Origin: Paenibacillus endoradicis
Lineage (GTDB): Bacteria > Bacillota > Bacilli > Paenibacillales > Paenibacillaceae
Reading direction: 5' to 3'
Length of the DNA: 64,000 bases
Assembly: GCF_024721975.1 (NCBI RefSeq)
Contig: NZ_JANQBB010000008.1
Location: forward strand, 186,001 to 250,000
The notes beneath the pieces are model-generated. The model was not told where the DNA came from. It saw only the letters and a list, made by a program, of their open reading frames with translations, and did no database searches. A program made the translations under genes and the position numbers. Numbering within the stretch: the stretch's first letter is position 1; every line of letters starts with the position of its first letter. This document shows, in pieces, positions 35,883-46,168 of the stretch.

Positions 35883-37352
35883 ATGTCAGTTAAAAATCAG
35901 GTTCAACTTATTACGTACCCCGATTCATTAGGTGGTAACTTACAACAACTTCACCACATAATGAAGAATCAATTCAATGGTTTATTCGCAGGTGGTATTC
36001 ATATTTTACCTCCATTTCCATCCTCAGGTGATCGTGGCTTTGCACCTTTAACCTATTTGGAAATTGAACCGAGTTTTGGTACATGGGAAGACATGCGAAA
36101 TATTGGGAATGAATTTGATGTGCTGGTAGATCTAATGGTCAACCACATATCTCGGCAGTCGCCATATTTTCAAGATTTCTTAAAGAATGGCAAGGATTCA
36201 AATCATGCGAATTTATTTATGCCACTCGAAAAATTGTGGGCAGATGGCAAGCCAGTAGAAGAAGATATAGACAAAATGTTTTTACGTCGCCCGAGACCAT
36301 ATTCAACGTTTACCATTGAGTCTACGGGGCAACAAGAGACGGTTTGGACAACATTTGGTAAGACTGATCCGTCAGAGCAAATAGATTTAGATGTGAAAGC
36401 AGATGAAGTGAAAGCATTATTAAAAGAATTTTTCGTGAATTTCAAAAATAACAACGTGAAAATGGTTCGCTTAGATGCAGTGGGCTACATCATTAAAAAA
36501 CTAGGTACAAGCTGTTTCTTTGTTGAACCAGATATTTATGAATTTTTAGATTGGATCAAGGAATTAGCAGATAGTTTAGATATCGAGCTTTTACCTGAGG
36601 TACATTCACATTATTCGATTCAATATAAGCTTTCTGAACATGGTTTCTGGATATATGATTTTATTTTACCTTATCGTATTTTAGAGGCTTTACTTACGAA
36701 GCAATCAACTACACTTAAAGATTATTTAACGACAAGACCACATAAGCAATTTACGATGCTTGATTGTCATGACGGTATTCCAGTAAAGCCTGATCTAGAT
36801 GATTTAGTTAATACGAAAGATGCAAAAAAACTTGTAGATGAGTGTGTTAGCCGTGGCTCCAATCTAAGCTTAATCGTGTCAGAAGATCATAAGGGTGAAG
36901 ATGGTTTTGATGTTCACCAAATTCGTTGTAGTTTCTATTCAGTATTAAATGAAGATGATGATGCATATATAGCAGCTCGTGCTATTCAATTTTTCACACC
37001 TGGTATCCCACAAGTTTATTATGTAGGGTTACTTGCAGGTGAAAACGATGTTGAAGCAGTCGAGCGTACCGGTGAAGGTCGTGAAATCAATCGTCACAAC
37101 TTTACGATTGAAGAGATTGATGCTTCGCTTCAAAAGCCTGTTGTACAGCGACTATTCAAGCTTATACGTTTCCGTAATGAGTATAATGCTTTCAATGGAA
37201 CATTTGAAGTTAAAGCTAGTTCGGAGCAAGAGCTTATACTTGCATGGACTAACGCTCCAACGTATTGTGAATTAACGGTTAATTTATTAACTAATGCATC
37301 GAAAATTGTCTACATTACAGAGCAAGGTATCGAAATAACTGAAAATATTTGA
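35883..37352 (+). CDS. gtfA: Sucrose phosphorylase (GH13 subfamily 18)
   Basis: 489 residues, the family's usual length. Characteristic opening NQVQLITYPDSLGGNLQQL and HILPPFPSSGDRGFAP. Catalytic Asp198 (VRLDAVGY), Glu239 (LLPEVHSHY) and Asp297 (LDCHDGIPV) align with the Asp192/Glu232/Asp290 pattern of the Bifidobacterium enzyme. The reaction is sucrose plus phosphate to glucose 1-phosphate and fructose, saving ATP. Last gene of the operon; a branched terminator follows. Related phosphorylases for sucrose 6-phosphate exist, so substrate is not absolutely fixed. Confidence 0.93.
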   Translation: MSVKNQVQLITYPDSLGGNLQQLHHIMKNQFNGLFAGGIHILPPFPSSGDRGFAPLTYLEIEPSFGTWEDMRNIGNEFDVLVDLMVNHISRQSPYFQDFLKNGKDSNHANLFMPLEKLWADGKPVEEDIDKMFLRRPRPYSTFTIESTGQQETVWTTFGKTDPSEQIDLDVKADEVKALLKEFFVNFKNNNVKMVRLDAVGYIIKKLGTSCFFVEPDIYEFLDWIKELADSLDIELLPEVHSHYSIQYKLSEHGFWIYDFILPYRILEALLTKQSTTLKDYLTTRPHKQFTMLDCHDGIPVKPDLDDLVNTKDAKKLVDECVSRGSNLSLIVSEDHKGEDGFDVHQIRCSFYSVLNEDDDAYIAARAIQFFTPGIPQVYYVGLLAGENDVEAVERTGEGREINRHNFTIEEIDASLQKPVVQRLFKLIRFRNEYNAFNGTFEVKASSEQELILAWTNAPTYCELTVNLLTNASKIVYITEQGIEITENI

Positions 37353-37412
37353 TGTAGGCTACTAGTTTAGTTGGAGAAAGTTAAATAGTGGCTTATAATC
37401 TCGATATTATAA

Positions 37413-37478
37413 CACCTCTTGGAGGTAGTGAGGCAACATCAAGTAATGTTCCGGGCTATCCAACAAGAGGTGCTTTTT
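37413..37478 (+). terminator. Branched terminator after the sucrose operon
   Basis: CACCTCTTG (37413-37421) pairs with CAAGAGGTG (37464-37472) across a loop holding a smaller AACAT/ATGTT hairpin, followed by CTTTTT. Confidence 0.65.
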
Positions 37479-37518
37479 GTGTGCTGTAAAGTGATGATAT
37501 TCATGAATGGCTATCAAC

Positions 37519-38700
37519 TCATATTAAAAGCGTTGCCTCGTGAATAGCTTGCTTGCCTAAATTCGTAATAACCATATCCTCCATTGGTGGATTATGTAGT
37601 CCGAATCGCACATCACGATATAAGCGCTGTAATGGATGACTGACGGCTAAGCTATGCGCACCAACGATTTTCATAGCTATATCAACAACCGACATCGCTG
37701 CTTTTTGAGCGAATACTTTAGCAGCTGTAAGCTCAGGGATAAGGTAAGAATCATCTTGAGTTGTATCCCTTGTATCCCAACGCTGCGCAACGCTATAGAG
37801 AAAATGGCGAGCTGCATGAAGCTCTAGCTCCATTTGCCCAAGTTGCTGGGTTACAGAAGGCGTATAAAGAATAGGTTGAGTTAACGTGCTTGGCTGATAT
37901 TCCTTAGCAAATCGTAGTGCTTCTCTTCTAGCTGCAAGTGCAATTCCTAAGTAGCAAGCAGGGATATGCAATAGAGCAGGGCTAGCTGCAGAGATTCTTT
38001 CGCTTGGATAATTGTAGACTAGGGCTTTTGTAGGGACGATGACATTGTCTAATACAAGATCATGACTAGCAGTTCCCTTCATACCGACAACATCCCATGT
38101 AGGATCAATCGTTATTCCTTTTGTATCACGAGGAATAATAAATTCTACTGTTCGCTCCTCATATCCAGCCGTGACAATATAGTAATCTAGTACTGGTGAT
38201 AATGATGTAAAAGTTTTACGACCATTGAGTAGGAATGTGCCATTGGATAACGCGATAGCTGTAGTTTGTGGTTTACCGCCACGTTGAGGACTTCCTGTTG
38301 ATTTTTCTGTCGCAGCCCGATTAACAATCATTTTTTGCGTTACAACTGCTTTATTAATCTTTTCTATCTGCTCCGTAGACCATAGTTGTCTGTGATTCAG
38401 GTCATACATTACACTGAGATGCCATCCAATACCTAAAGCAATCGCGGCATCTCCTTGAGCTAATCGTTCTTGATAGAGCACTAGTTCATAGATGGATATC
38501 TCTTGACCCCCAAATGCTTTCGGTACGGTGAAAGCTGGGTAGCCAATCCCACGTAATGCCTCAATATGATTATACGAGAAACGATTTTCCAAATCAGCCA
38601 GATGCGCCTCCTCGATAAAGGAATCCGCTAGGTCACCTATCAACTTCACTTTTTGCTCCTGCTCATCAGTACGAACAAACATCCATTGTTGCGTAAACAT
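37519..38700 (-). CDS. Acyl-CoA dehydrogenase/DszC-like flavoprotein
   Basis: 393 residues with the acyl-CoA-dehydrogenase fold: N-terminal helical domain (YPAFTVPKAFGGQEISIYE), middle beta domain (NGRKTFTSLSPVLDYYIV; WDVVGMKGTASHDLVLDNV), and the C-terminal VGAHSLAVSHPLQRLYRDVRFG. The branch resembles Bacillus YdbM and DszC-type FAD/FMN monooxygenases, often linked to sulfur acquisition. It stands alone on the minus strand with no sulfur gene nearby, so the substrate is not assignable. AAAGGA lies about ten bases upstream of ATG. Confidence 0.8.
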   Translation of the reverse strand: MFTQQWMFVRTDEQEQKVKLIGDLADSFIEEAHLADLENRFSYNHIEALRGIGYPAFTVPKAFGGQEISIYELVLYQERLAQGDAAIALGIGWHLSVMYDLNHRQLWSTEQIEKINKAVVTQKMIVNRAATEKSTGSPQRGGKPQTTAIALSNGTFLLNGRKTFTSLSPVLDYYIVTAGYEERTVEFIIPRDTKGITIDPTWDVVGMKGTASHDLVLDNVIVPTKALVYNYPSERISAASPALLHIPACYLGIALAARREALRFAKEYQPSTLTQPILYTPSVTQQLGQMELELHAARHFLYSVAQRWDTRDTTQDDSYLIPELTAAKVFAQKAAMSVVDIAMKIVGAHSLAVSHPLQRLYRDVRFGLHNPPMEDMVITNLGKQAIHEATLLI

Positions 38701-38897
38701 TTCATATCATTCCTTTACTGGGCAAATTTTGATCTATATTATTAAAGGACTATTTAAGGGGTTTTATCTTTTAATATAAAAAAACATTAATTTAGGTTTA
38801 GTATAATTATCACTGTTATTTCTAATTGATTCAAGCAAGTAGTTAGGTGGGACTTCCTGTTGAATGATATATCAGCGAGATCGATGAGAACGGAGAG

Positions 38898-38949
38898 AAT
38901 AAGCCAATTAAGAATGCTAGGAGAACCTAATATTCTTAATTGGCTTATT
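38898..38949. terminator. 18-bp-arm hairpin between two minus-strand genes
   Basis: AATAAGCCAATTAAGAAT (38898-38915) and its reverse complement (38932-38949). It lies just downstream of the ArsR-type regulator gene and would terminate it, though the T-run is short. Confidence 0.65.
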
Positions 38950-38971
38950 TGTTATGTTAGCTCAGATTAAT

Positions 38972-39889
38972 TTAATTATCTTGAACATCATATAGTACTC
39001 TTGCAAGTAAATCTTGACTATAGTTACCAAAGTTCTTTCCAAAGATCGTTAAGCCTCTTTTATTCGTCGAATGTTCAGGCAAGCCAATTCTAAATGTTAA
39101 GTCACTCTTATAATCTAGTTGAATATGGCGAAGTGATACATTTGAAATACGACAGCCGTCAATAAAGCTGCCTTCATTATTAATTCTGATTAATTTTAAC
39201 ATCCCATATTGATTTAAATGTGGTGGCCACCATTCTGGGTTGAAATTACCACGAGTATCACCAAAATCACCTGGACTAGTCCAAGACCCAATTTCAATAT
39301 TGTTTAATGAAAAATAAATGTCAGAGGGATAATTGTTGCAAAATCCAGGGGCTTCTGATCCTAATTCCATAGAAAACTGAATTTCCTTAAACATATGATT
39401 GGGTTTTAAGTAATTTGGAATACGGTATTCCAAAAAACCTTCAGATAACCAAATGATTTCTGCATTAATTCTTTGCGGATCCGCAAAATATCTTGGATCA
39501 TCGAAATCTCCAATAATACTGTCCTTCGTTGCTAGACCGCAGGTAGGTAGTGCTGAATAATTACTATAATGACCAACTTGAACTTCAACCTCATAAAGAT
39601 TTTCTTTATCTGTTGGTTTCAAATCAATTAATAATTTATCTTCGTTAAGATAGCAGATCTTCTGAATACCATGTTTACCAACGGTAGAGTTAATATGGAT
39701 AAGTCCGCTTTCTTCCAACTTTTTGATGTGCATCGTAATTGCACCGTTCGTTAATTTAAGTTCACTTGCAAGTTCATTTAGATTCAAGGATTGTTTTTTC
39801 ACTAACAAATCAAGTATTTGAATACGCACTTCGGAGCTTAATGCCTTAAAAATATGAAGCCCGCTCATTAGATCTTTAATATAGATCAT
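38972..39889 (-). CDS. ArsR-type HTH regulator fused to a ~200-residue beta-rich domain
   Basis: 305 residues. The winged HTH occupies about 8-85 (FKALSSEVRIQILDLLV, LNLNELASELKLTNGAITMHIKKLEESGLI). The C-terminal 200 residues are rich in Trp, Asn, Pro and Gly and end with short beta stretches (FSMELGSEAPGFCNNYPSDIYF, WTSPGDFGDTRGNFNPEWW); they look like a sugar- or ligand-binding beta domain that I do not recognise. ATG 39889 has AAGGAG nine bases upstream. It is divergent from the arabinofuranosidase operon and very likely controls it. Confidence 0.82.
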   Translation of the reverse strand: MIYIKDLMSGLHIFKALSSEVRIQILDLLVKKQSLNLNELASELKLTNGAITMHIKKLEESGLIHINSTVGKHGIQKICYLNEDKLLIDLKPTDKENLYEVEVQVGHYSNYSALPTCGLATKDSIIGDFDDPRYFADPQRINAEIIWLSEGFLEYRIPNYLKPNHMFKEIQFSMELGSEAPGFCNNYPSDIYFSLNNIEIGSWTSPGDFGDTRGNFNPEWWPPHLNQYGMLKLIRINNEGSFIDGCRISNVSLRHIQLDYKSDLTFRIGLPEHSTNKRGLTIFGKNFGNYSQDLLARVLYDVQDN

Positions 39890-40048
39890 TCACTATATCT
39901 CCTTAAACGTTATATGTCTTATCATATACGAAAGGAAAAGTGAAATAAAGGATATTGTTTAATTGAATGCAAATTTATTTTAATTATATATAAACTAAAT
40001 GGTTGGTAATGTCTTGTTTTTGTCGAATTATCGCTTGTAAATTAGATC

Positions 40049-40076
40049 AGTTTAGATTTATCTAAACTAGTTTAGA
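40049..40076. promoter_or_regulatory. Triple half-site operator between the ArsR-type gene and abfA
   Basis: Half-sites AGTTTAGA (40049), TCTAAACT (40061) and AGTTTAGA (40069). The last two abut as the perfect palindrome TCTAAACTAGTTTAGA; the first two form a second inverted repeat with a 4-bp spacer. Placed just upstream of the abfA -35, a likely site for the divergent ArsR-type regulator. Confidence 0.65.
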
Positions 40077-40084
40077 ATATTATG

Positions 40085-40132
40085 TTTACAAAAAAAAGGC
40101 TTTGTGCTATTTTATTGTTGTAAGCGCATTCA
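40085..40132 (+). promoter_or_regulatory. abfA promoter with cre (CcpA) site
   Basis: TTTACA (40085-40090) and TATTTT (40108-40113) are 17 bp apart. TTGTAAGCGCATTCA (40118-40132) fits WTGNAANCGNWNNCW at all fixed positions and covers the expected transcription start, the classical position for CcpA repression. Confidence 0.75.
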
Positions 40133-40152
40133 CATCCTATTTTTTCACATGA

Positions 40153-41688
<1,536 letters not shown>

Positions 41689-41705
41689 ATTTAGGAGGGT
41701 CAATT

Positions 41706-43052
41706 ATGATTAAAAGATGGTTAAGTTTAGCTGTTGTAGTATCAATGTTTGCTATGTTGATTGCGTGTTCAGGTGGTAATGGAGGAACGAGTGGAGGAAA
41801 CAAAGGTGGCAGTGATGCTGTTATCGATGGTGGTGCAGATGATACAGCTACTGAGTTATCCTACTGGACGTTTGTTGAATTGCATGGACAGCTCTTTGAA
41901 ACAATGCTTCCAAAATGGAATAAAGCAAATCCAGATCGTCAAATTAAACTCAATGTTTCCGTAATGCCATACGATGATATGCACAATAAGCTTAGTATTG
42001 CGATTCAAACAGGTGTAGGTGCACCGGATATCGCAGACATAGAATTAGGTAAATTCCCCGATTTCTTAGCAGGTACTCCACAACTTGAACCACTTAATGA
42101 TGTAATTGATCCTTATCGTGACACAGTCGTAGAATCTCGTATTAATCTTTACACCAAAGATGGAAAAAATTACGGAATTGATTCCCATGTTGGAGCATCA
42201 GTAGCATACTACAATGTAGAACTATTGGAGCAAGCTGGTATTGACTATACAACAATTGAAACTTGGGAAGATTTTAAGCAAGCAGGTATAAAGCTTTATG
42301 AAGAAACAGGTAAATATATGGGCACTGCAGATACAAGTGCACTATGGCAATTATCTCAACTCCTAGCACAACAAGGATCTGATTTGACAGATGATAATGG
42401 CACGCCTCAAGTGAATACACCAGAGGCGATAAGAGCGTTAACGATGCTTAAAGACTTACAAGATAACAATGTGATAGCAACGATTGCTGGTGGTCAACCA
42501 GATACAGAGGAAGCATACGGTGAATTCAACGCTGGAAACTACGCTACAGCATTCTTACCATTCTGGTTCATGTCTCGTTATACAAACTATATGGGTGAGC
42601 TTAGCGGGAAAATCGCACTTGCTCCAATTCCAGTATTGGAAAAAGGTATGCCGCGTTCTGTAGGTGGTGGCGGTACAGGTACGGTCGTTACAAAAACTGC
42701 AGTAGATGTTCAATTAGCTAAAGATTTCTTAGCTTTTGCTAAGCTAACTGAGGATGCAAATATTGAAATTTGGAACACATTAGGATTCGACCCACTTAAT
42801 ATGAATGTTTGGGAAATGGAAGAAGTTACACATAATCCAGAAAATACTTTTGTTAAATATTTTGTGAACAATCCATTTGATGTTTTGAATGATATTAAAA
42901 GTGAAATTGAAATGATCAAATCTACTTCAGCATCACCAACAATTAATAATGTCCTTGGGACGATTACTCTTAATGAGATTTTTGAGGATGGAAGAGATGT
43001 AACGGAAGCATTAAATGATGCTCAGGCTCAAATTGAACAAGAACTGAAATAA
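41706..43052 (+). CDS. ABC importer binding lipoprotein (arabino-oligosaccharide operon)
   Basis: 448 residues. Lipobox LIAC after the signal sequence, a Gly/Asn/Ser-rich linker, then a family-1 solute-binding domain (YWTFVELHGQLFETMLPKW, FPDFLAGTPQLEPL). AGGAGGG lies upstream and the gene begins 17 bp after abfA. It should capture arabinose-containing oligosaccharides, inferred from the coupled arabinofuranosidase. A hairpin separates it from the permease genes. Confidence 0.9.
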   Translation: MIKRWLSLAVVVSMFAMLIACSGGNGGTSGGNKGGSDAVIDGGADDTATELSYWTFVELHGQLFETMLPKWNKANPDRQIKLNVSVMPYDDMHNKLSIAIQTGVGAPDIADIELGKFPDFLAGTPQLEPLNDVIDPYRDTVVESRINLYTKDGKNYGIDSHVGASVAYYNVELLEQAGIDYTTIETWEDFKQAGIKLYEETGKYMGTADTSALWQLSQLLAQQGSDLTDDNGTPQVNTPEAIRALTMLKDLQDNNVIATIAGGQPDTEEAYGEFNAGNYATAFLPFWFMSRYTNYMGELSGKIALAPIPVLEKGMPRSVGGGGTGTVVTKTAVDVQLAKDFLAFAKLTEDANIEIWNTLGFDPLNMNVWEMEEVTHNPENTFVKYFVNNPFDVLNDIKSEIEMIKSTSASPTINNVLGTITLNEIFEDGRDVTEALNDAQAQIEQELK

Positions 43053-43073
43053 TATAGCTATTTCAAGTAATGT

Positions 43074-43128
43074 AGAACCGCTATAAATGACGTAGAATTA
43101 GCACGTTTAATTTATAGCGGTTCTTTTC
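43074..43128 (+). terminator. Intra-operon hairpin after the binding protein
   Basis: AGAACCGCTATAAAT pairs with ATTTATAGCGGTTCT, followed by TTTC. Same arrangement as in the sucrose operon, likely setting the binding-protein to permease ratio. Confidence 0.8.
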
Positions 43129-43147
43129 TTAAAGGGAGGAAATGACC

Positions 43148-44047
43148 TTGATAAAAAGATTTATTTACTCACAAAAGATAGCACCGTATGTATTCATTCT
43201 TCCATTTGTATTAGTATTTGCAATCTTTTGGGCATATCCTTTATTGAATTCATTTGAGATGAGCTTTCAAAAGGTTTCTTTGGGTCAGGAATCTAGCTGG
43301 GCGGGAATTAATAATTATACGAAGCTGATGGGAGACACCGTATTTTTGAAGGCTGTTGGTAATAGCTTCATCTATATGGTCATTACGCTAGTTATATTAA
43401 TTCCTCTACCGATGCTATTTGCTGTTCTATTAAATAGCAAATTCATGTGGGGAAGAGAGTTTTTCAAAGCTTCATTTTTCTTTCCTGCACTAACATCTGT
43501 CGTTGTAGCAGGTACGATCTTCAGATTAATGTTTGGTGAAATGGAAGGATCAATGATAAATAATATTTTAGGCTCATTTAATATTGAGCCTGTAAAGTTT
43601 TTAAAGGGTCAAGTGACAGGCTTTATCGCACTAGTAGCTTTAGCAACCTGGAGATGGATGGGCGTAAACATGCTCTACTTTCTATCAGGCTTAAAAAATA
43701 TTCCGGATGATTATTATGAAGCTGCTGCAATTGACGGTGCTTCAAAATCACAGCAATTTTTCAAAATTACAATACCGTTATTAAAGCCAACATCTATCTA
43801 TGTACTTACGATTAGTATTTATGCAGGTTTAGCGATGTTTACAGAAAGTATGATGTTATGGAATGGTAATAACTCTCCCAAAAATATTGGCTTGACGATA
43901 GTTGGTTATTTATATCGACAAGGGATAGAAAAGAATAATCTAGGCTATGCAGCTGCTGTTGGTATCGTTCTTCTAGCAATCACAATGATTATTAATATTA
44001 CTCAACTAACAATATCAGGAATGTTTAAGAAGGAGGAACAATCATGA
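43148..44047 (+). CDS. ABC sugar permease, MalF/AraP-like
   Basis: 299 residues with six membrane segments and the EAA loop EAAAIDGASKSQQFFKITIPLL. TTG 43148 is preferred because GGAGG ends only two bases before ATG 43142. Its stop overlaps the next start (ATGA). Confidence 0.9.
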   Translation: MIKRFIYSQKIAPYVFILPFVLVFAIFWAYPLLNSFEMSFQKVSLGQESSWAGINNYTKLMGDTVFLKAVGNSFIYMVITLVILIPLPMLFAVLLNSKFMWGREFFKASFFFPALTSVVVAGTIFRLMFGEMEGSMINNILGSFNIEPVKFLKGQVTGFIALVALATWRWMGVNMLYFLSGLKNIPDDYYEAAAIDGASKSQQFFKITIPLLKPTSIYVLTISIYAGLAMFTESMMLWNGNNSPKNIGLTIVGYLYRQGIEKNNLGYAAAVGIVLLAITMIINITQLTISGMFKKEEQS

Positions 44048-44877
44048 ATAAGGCTAAAATGATGAAGATTGTTCTTTTTTTCTTTTTCACCCTAGTATGC
44101 ATTCTCATACTTATTCCTTTCTATGCAATCATGTTAGCATCCTTTAAACCCGGTGGTGATTTAGTCCGTTATGGACTTAATCTGAATTTTGATTTATCGA
44201 TTATGAGCTTGAACAATTTTGAATACTTGTTTTCGGGTAAGCATGCATATTTTGATTGGTTCTTCAATTCAGTCGTATTGACCATTGTACAAGTGGCATT
44301 AACTTTAATTATTAGCGCCACGGTTGCGTATGGTTTTGCGGCATATCAGTTTGTTGGGAAAAACTTCTTATTTATATGTGTGCTTATGATTATGATGGTT
44401 CCATTCGAAATTTTATTGCTTCCACTGTACACATTAACGAATCAATTGGGATTAATGAATACCTATTCTGCGATTATATTACCAGGTATCGCAAGTGCAG
44501 CGACGATTTTTTTCTTTAGACAATATATTAGCGGTATTCCACGTGAGATTATTAGTGCCGGTAGAGTAGACGGTGCTTCTGAATATGGTATTTATGTACG
44601 ATTAATCTTGCCAATTATGAAGCCATCTTTTGCTGCAATGGCGATTTTGAATGGGATGAATAGTTGGAATAACTTCATATGGCCGTTTATGGTTCTTAGC
44701 GAAACCCAAAAATATACACTACCAATTGGTCTGAAAACTTTGCTGACGCCATATGGAAATAACTATGATTTATTAATTGTGGGTTCATTCTTCTCAATTA
44801 TTCCGATATTGATTCTTTTCCTAGCCTTCCAAAAATACTTTATTGATGGCATGACGGCTGGTGCGGTAAAAGGTTGA
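44044..44877 (+). CDS. ABC sugar permease, MalG/AraQ-like
   Basis: 277 residues with six membrane helices; EAA-loop region SAGRVDGASEYGIYVRLILPIM and C-terminus IDGMTAGAVKG. Overlaps the upstream permease by four bases. The operon ends here with a strong terminator and no ATPase gene. Confidence 0.92.
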   Translation: MNKAKMMKIVLFFFFTLVCILILIPFYAIMLASFKPGGDLVRYGLNLNFDLSIMSLNNFEYLFSGKHAYFDWFFNSVVLTIVQVALTLIISATVAYGFAAYQFVGKNFLFICVLMIMMVPFEILLLPLYTLTNQLGLMNTYSAIILPGIASAATIFFFRQYISGIPREIISAGRVDGASEYGIYVRLILPIMKPSFAAMAILNGMNSWNNFIWPFMVLSETQKYTLPIGLKTLLTPYGNNYDLLIVGSFFSIIPILILFLAFQKYFIDGMTAGAVKG

Positions 44878-44903
44878 TATGAAGATTTAATTTTTCATGA
44901 TAG

Positions 44904-44955
44904 GAAAACCCGAAAGAGAGACACTTTACATCTGGTGTCACTCTTTCGGGTTTTC
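44904..44955 (+). terminator. Terminator after the arabino-oligosaccharide operon
   Basis: GAAAACCCGAAAGAG pairs with CTCTTTCGGGTTTTC, plus inner pairing GACAC/GTGTC. Confidence 0.9.
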
Positions 44956-45046
44956 TGTCTTCAGTATTATTAACAACTAATTCAAATATGAGCTAATATT
45001 TGAATTAGAACTCTATAAATATATAAAAATATAAAAATATGAATTA

Positions 45047-45075
45047 TTGAGATGCTATACATAAAGTGCTATAAT
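45047..45075 (+). promoter_or_regulatory. SigmaA-type promoter of the stalk-domain gene
   Basis: TTGAGA (45047-45052), 17-bp spacer, TATAAT (45070-45075), 46 bp before the start codon at 45122. Confidence 0.8.
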
Positions 45076-45121
45076 ATGTAAGTTCGTTTTGTGTAAATTA
45101 ATGATATGAGGAGAGATTATT

Positions 45122-46066
45122 ATGAAAGTATCACGTAAGATATTAATCTTTATTACTGTTTTTTCTTTGCTACTTAGTATTAGCTCTATAACCTATGCAT
45201 CGGGACTTTTACGAAAGATCACAGCATATCAAAATCTTGGAATTCAAATTGCGGTAGATAATAAGACTGTAAGTATGAAAAGTGATGGTGTCGAGCTATA
45301 CCCAATCACATTCGAAGGTAGAACCTATGTACCAGCTAAGCCACTTGCAGAAGCTCTTGGTGCATCCGTAAAGTGGGATGGAGCAAATAATAAGGTTATC
45401 GTAAGTTCAGGTAAGGGCACAACAAGTACAGGATCAACAAATAGTGGATCAACATCCGAGAACAATTCATCTTCTAATAATTCGTCTTCGACTACAGGCA
45501 CAGCTTCTACGAATAAAGGAACATTATCAGATCCAATTAAATTTGGTACAGCATTTACCTATAATGATACATACAATTACAAGCCAGGTGAATATGATAA
45601 TGACTCTGCAACATATACGTTGTCAATTACAAAAGCTGTACCTATTAGTTCCAGTGAAATTGAGAAGCTTGGATTTAAACCAGAACCTCAGGAAGGTATA
45701 TCATATATGTTAGTGGATGTAAATTTGTCCGTTAAAAATGCTAAGTTCACAAAAGGATCTAGCAGTGATTATGATTACAATTATCTTTCCTCGTATGTGC
45801 CTAATTTTACGGGTGTTCGTACAGCGTCAAATGACAGTATTATTGGTGTAACTGATTATGGATTTGATGGCTCTTTATCTCGTAATATTGATAAAGTATT
45901 ACCTGATTTTCCTAAAGTAGGTCCTAAGGATTCCAAATCATATTCAGCAGCGGGTTCTATCATTGTGCCAATTTTTACGAATAAAGAAAATTATTTAATG
46001 GTAAGACGAGATGACACTAATCTTGAATATGATGAAAGTTATATTTATTTTAAGCTGAAAAAATAA
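45122..46066 (+). CDS. Secreted protein with copper-amine-oxidase-N (stalk) domain
   Basis: 314 residues: signal peptide (1-27, ending TYASG), one stalk/Cu_amine_oxidN1-type domain (about 38-98; YPITFEGRTYVPAKPLAEALGA, VKWDGANNKVIVSS), a Ser/Thr/Asn-rich linker of about 40 residues, and a C-terminal beta-rich domain with similarity in style to DUF4352-type modules. The stalk domain is common in Paenibacillus surface proteins and carries no catalytic residues by itself. Transcribed alone from a good promoter and closed by a terminator; role unknown. Confidence 0.8.
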   Translation: MKVSRKILIFITVFSLLLSISSITYASGLLRKITAYQNLGIQIAVDNKTVSMKSDGVELYPITFEGRTYVPAKPLAEALGASVKWDGANNKVIVSSGKGTTSTGSTNSGSTSENNSSSNNSSSTTGTASTNKGTLSDPIKFGTAFTYNDTYNYKPGEYDNDSATYTLSITKAVPISSSEIEKLGFKPEPQEGISYMLVDVNLSVKNAKFTKGSSSDYDYNYLSSYVPNFTGVRTASNDSIIGVTDYGFDGSLSRNIDKVLPDFPKVGPKDSKSYSAAGSIIVPIFTNKENYLMVRRDDTNLEYDESYIYFKLKK

Positions 46067-46107
46067 CAAGTAATAACAATACATTCAATACTAGTTTAGT
46101 TGATCGA

Positions 46108-46144
46108 CTTAGGTCCTGTATGGTTACAGGACCTAAGTTGTTTT
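46108..46144. terminator. Terminator between convergent genes
   Basis: CTTAGGTCCTGTA pairs with TACAGGACCTAAG, followed by TTGTTTT on the plus strand. Confidence 0.88.
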
Positions 46145-46168
46145 AAATAGCGAAAAGATTAAATGATT

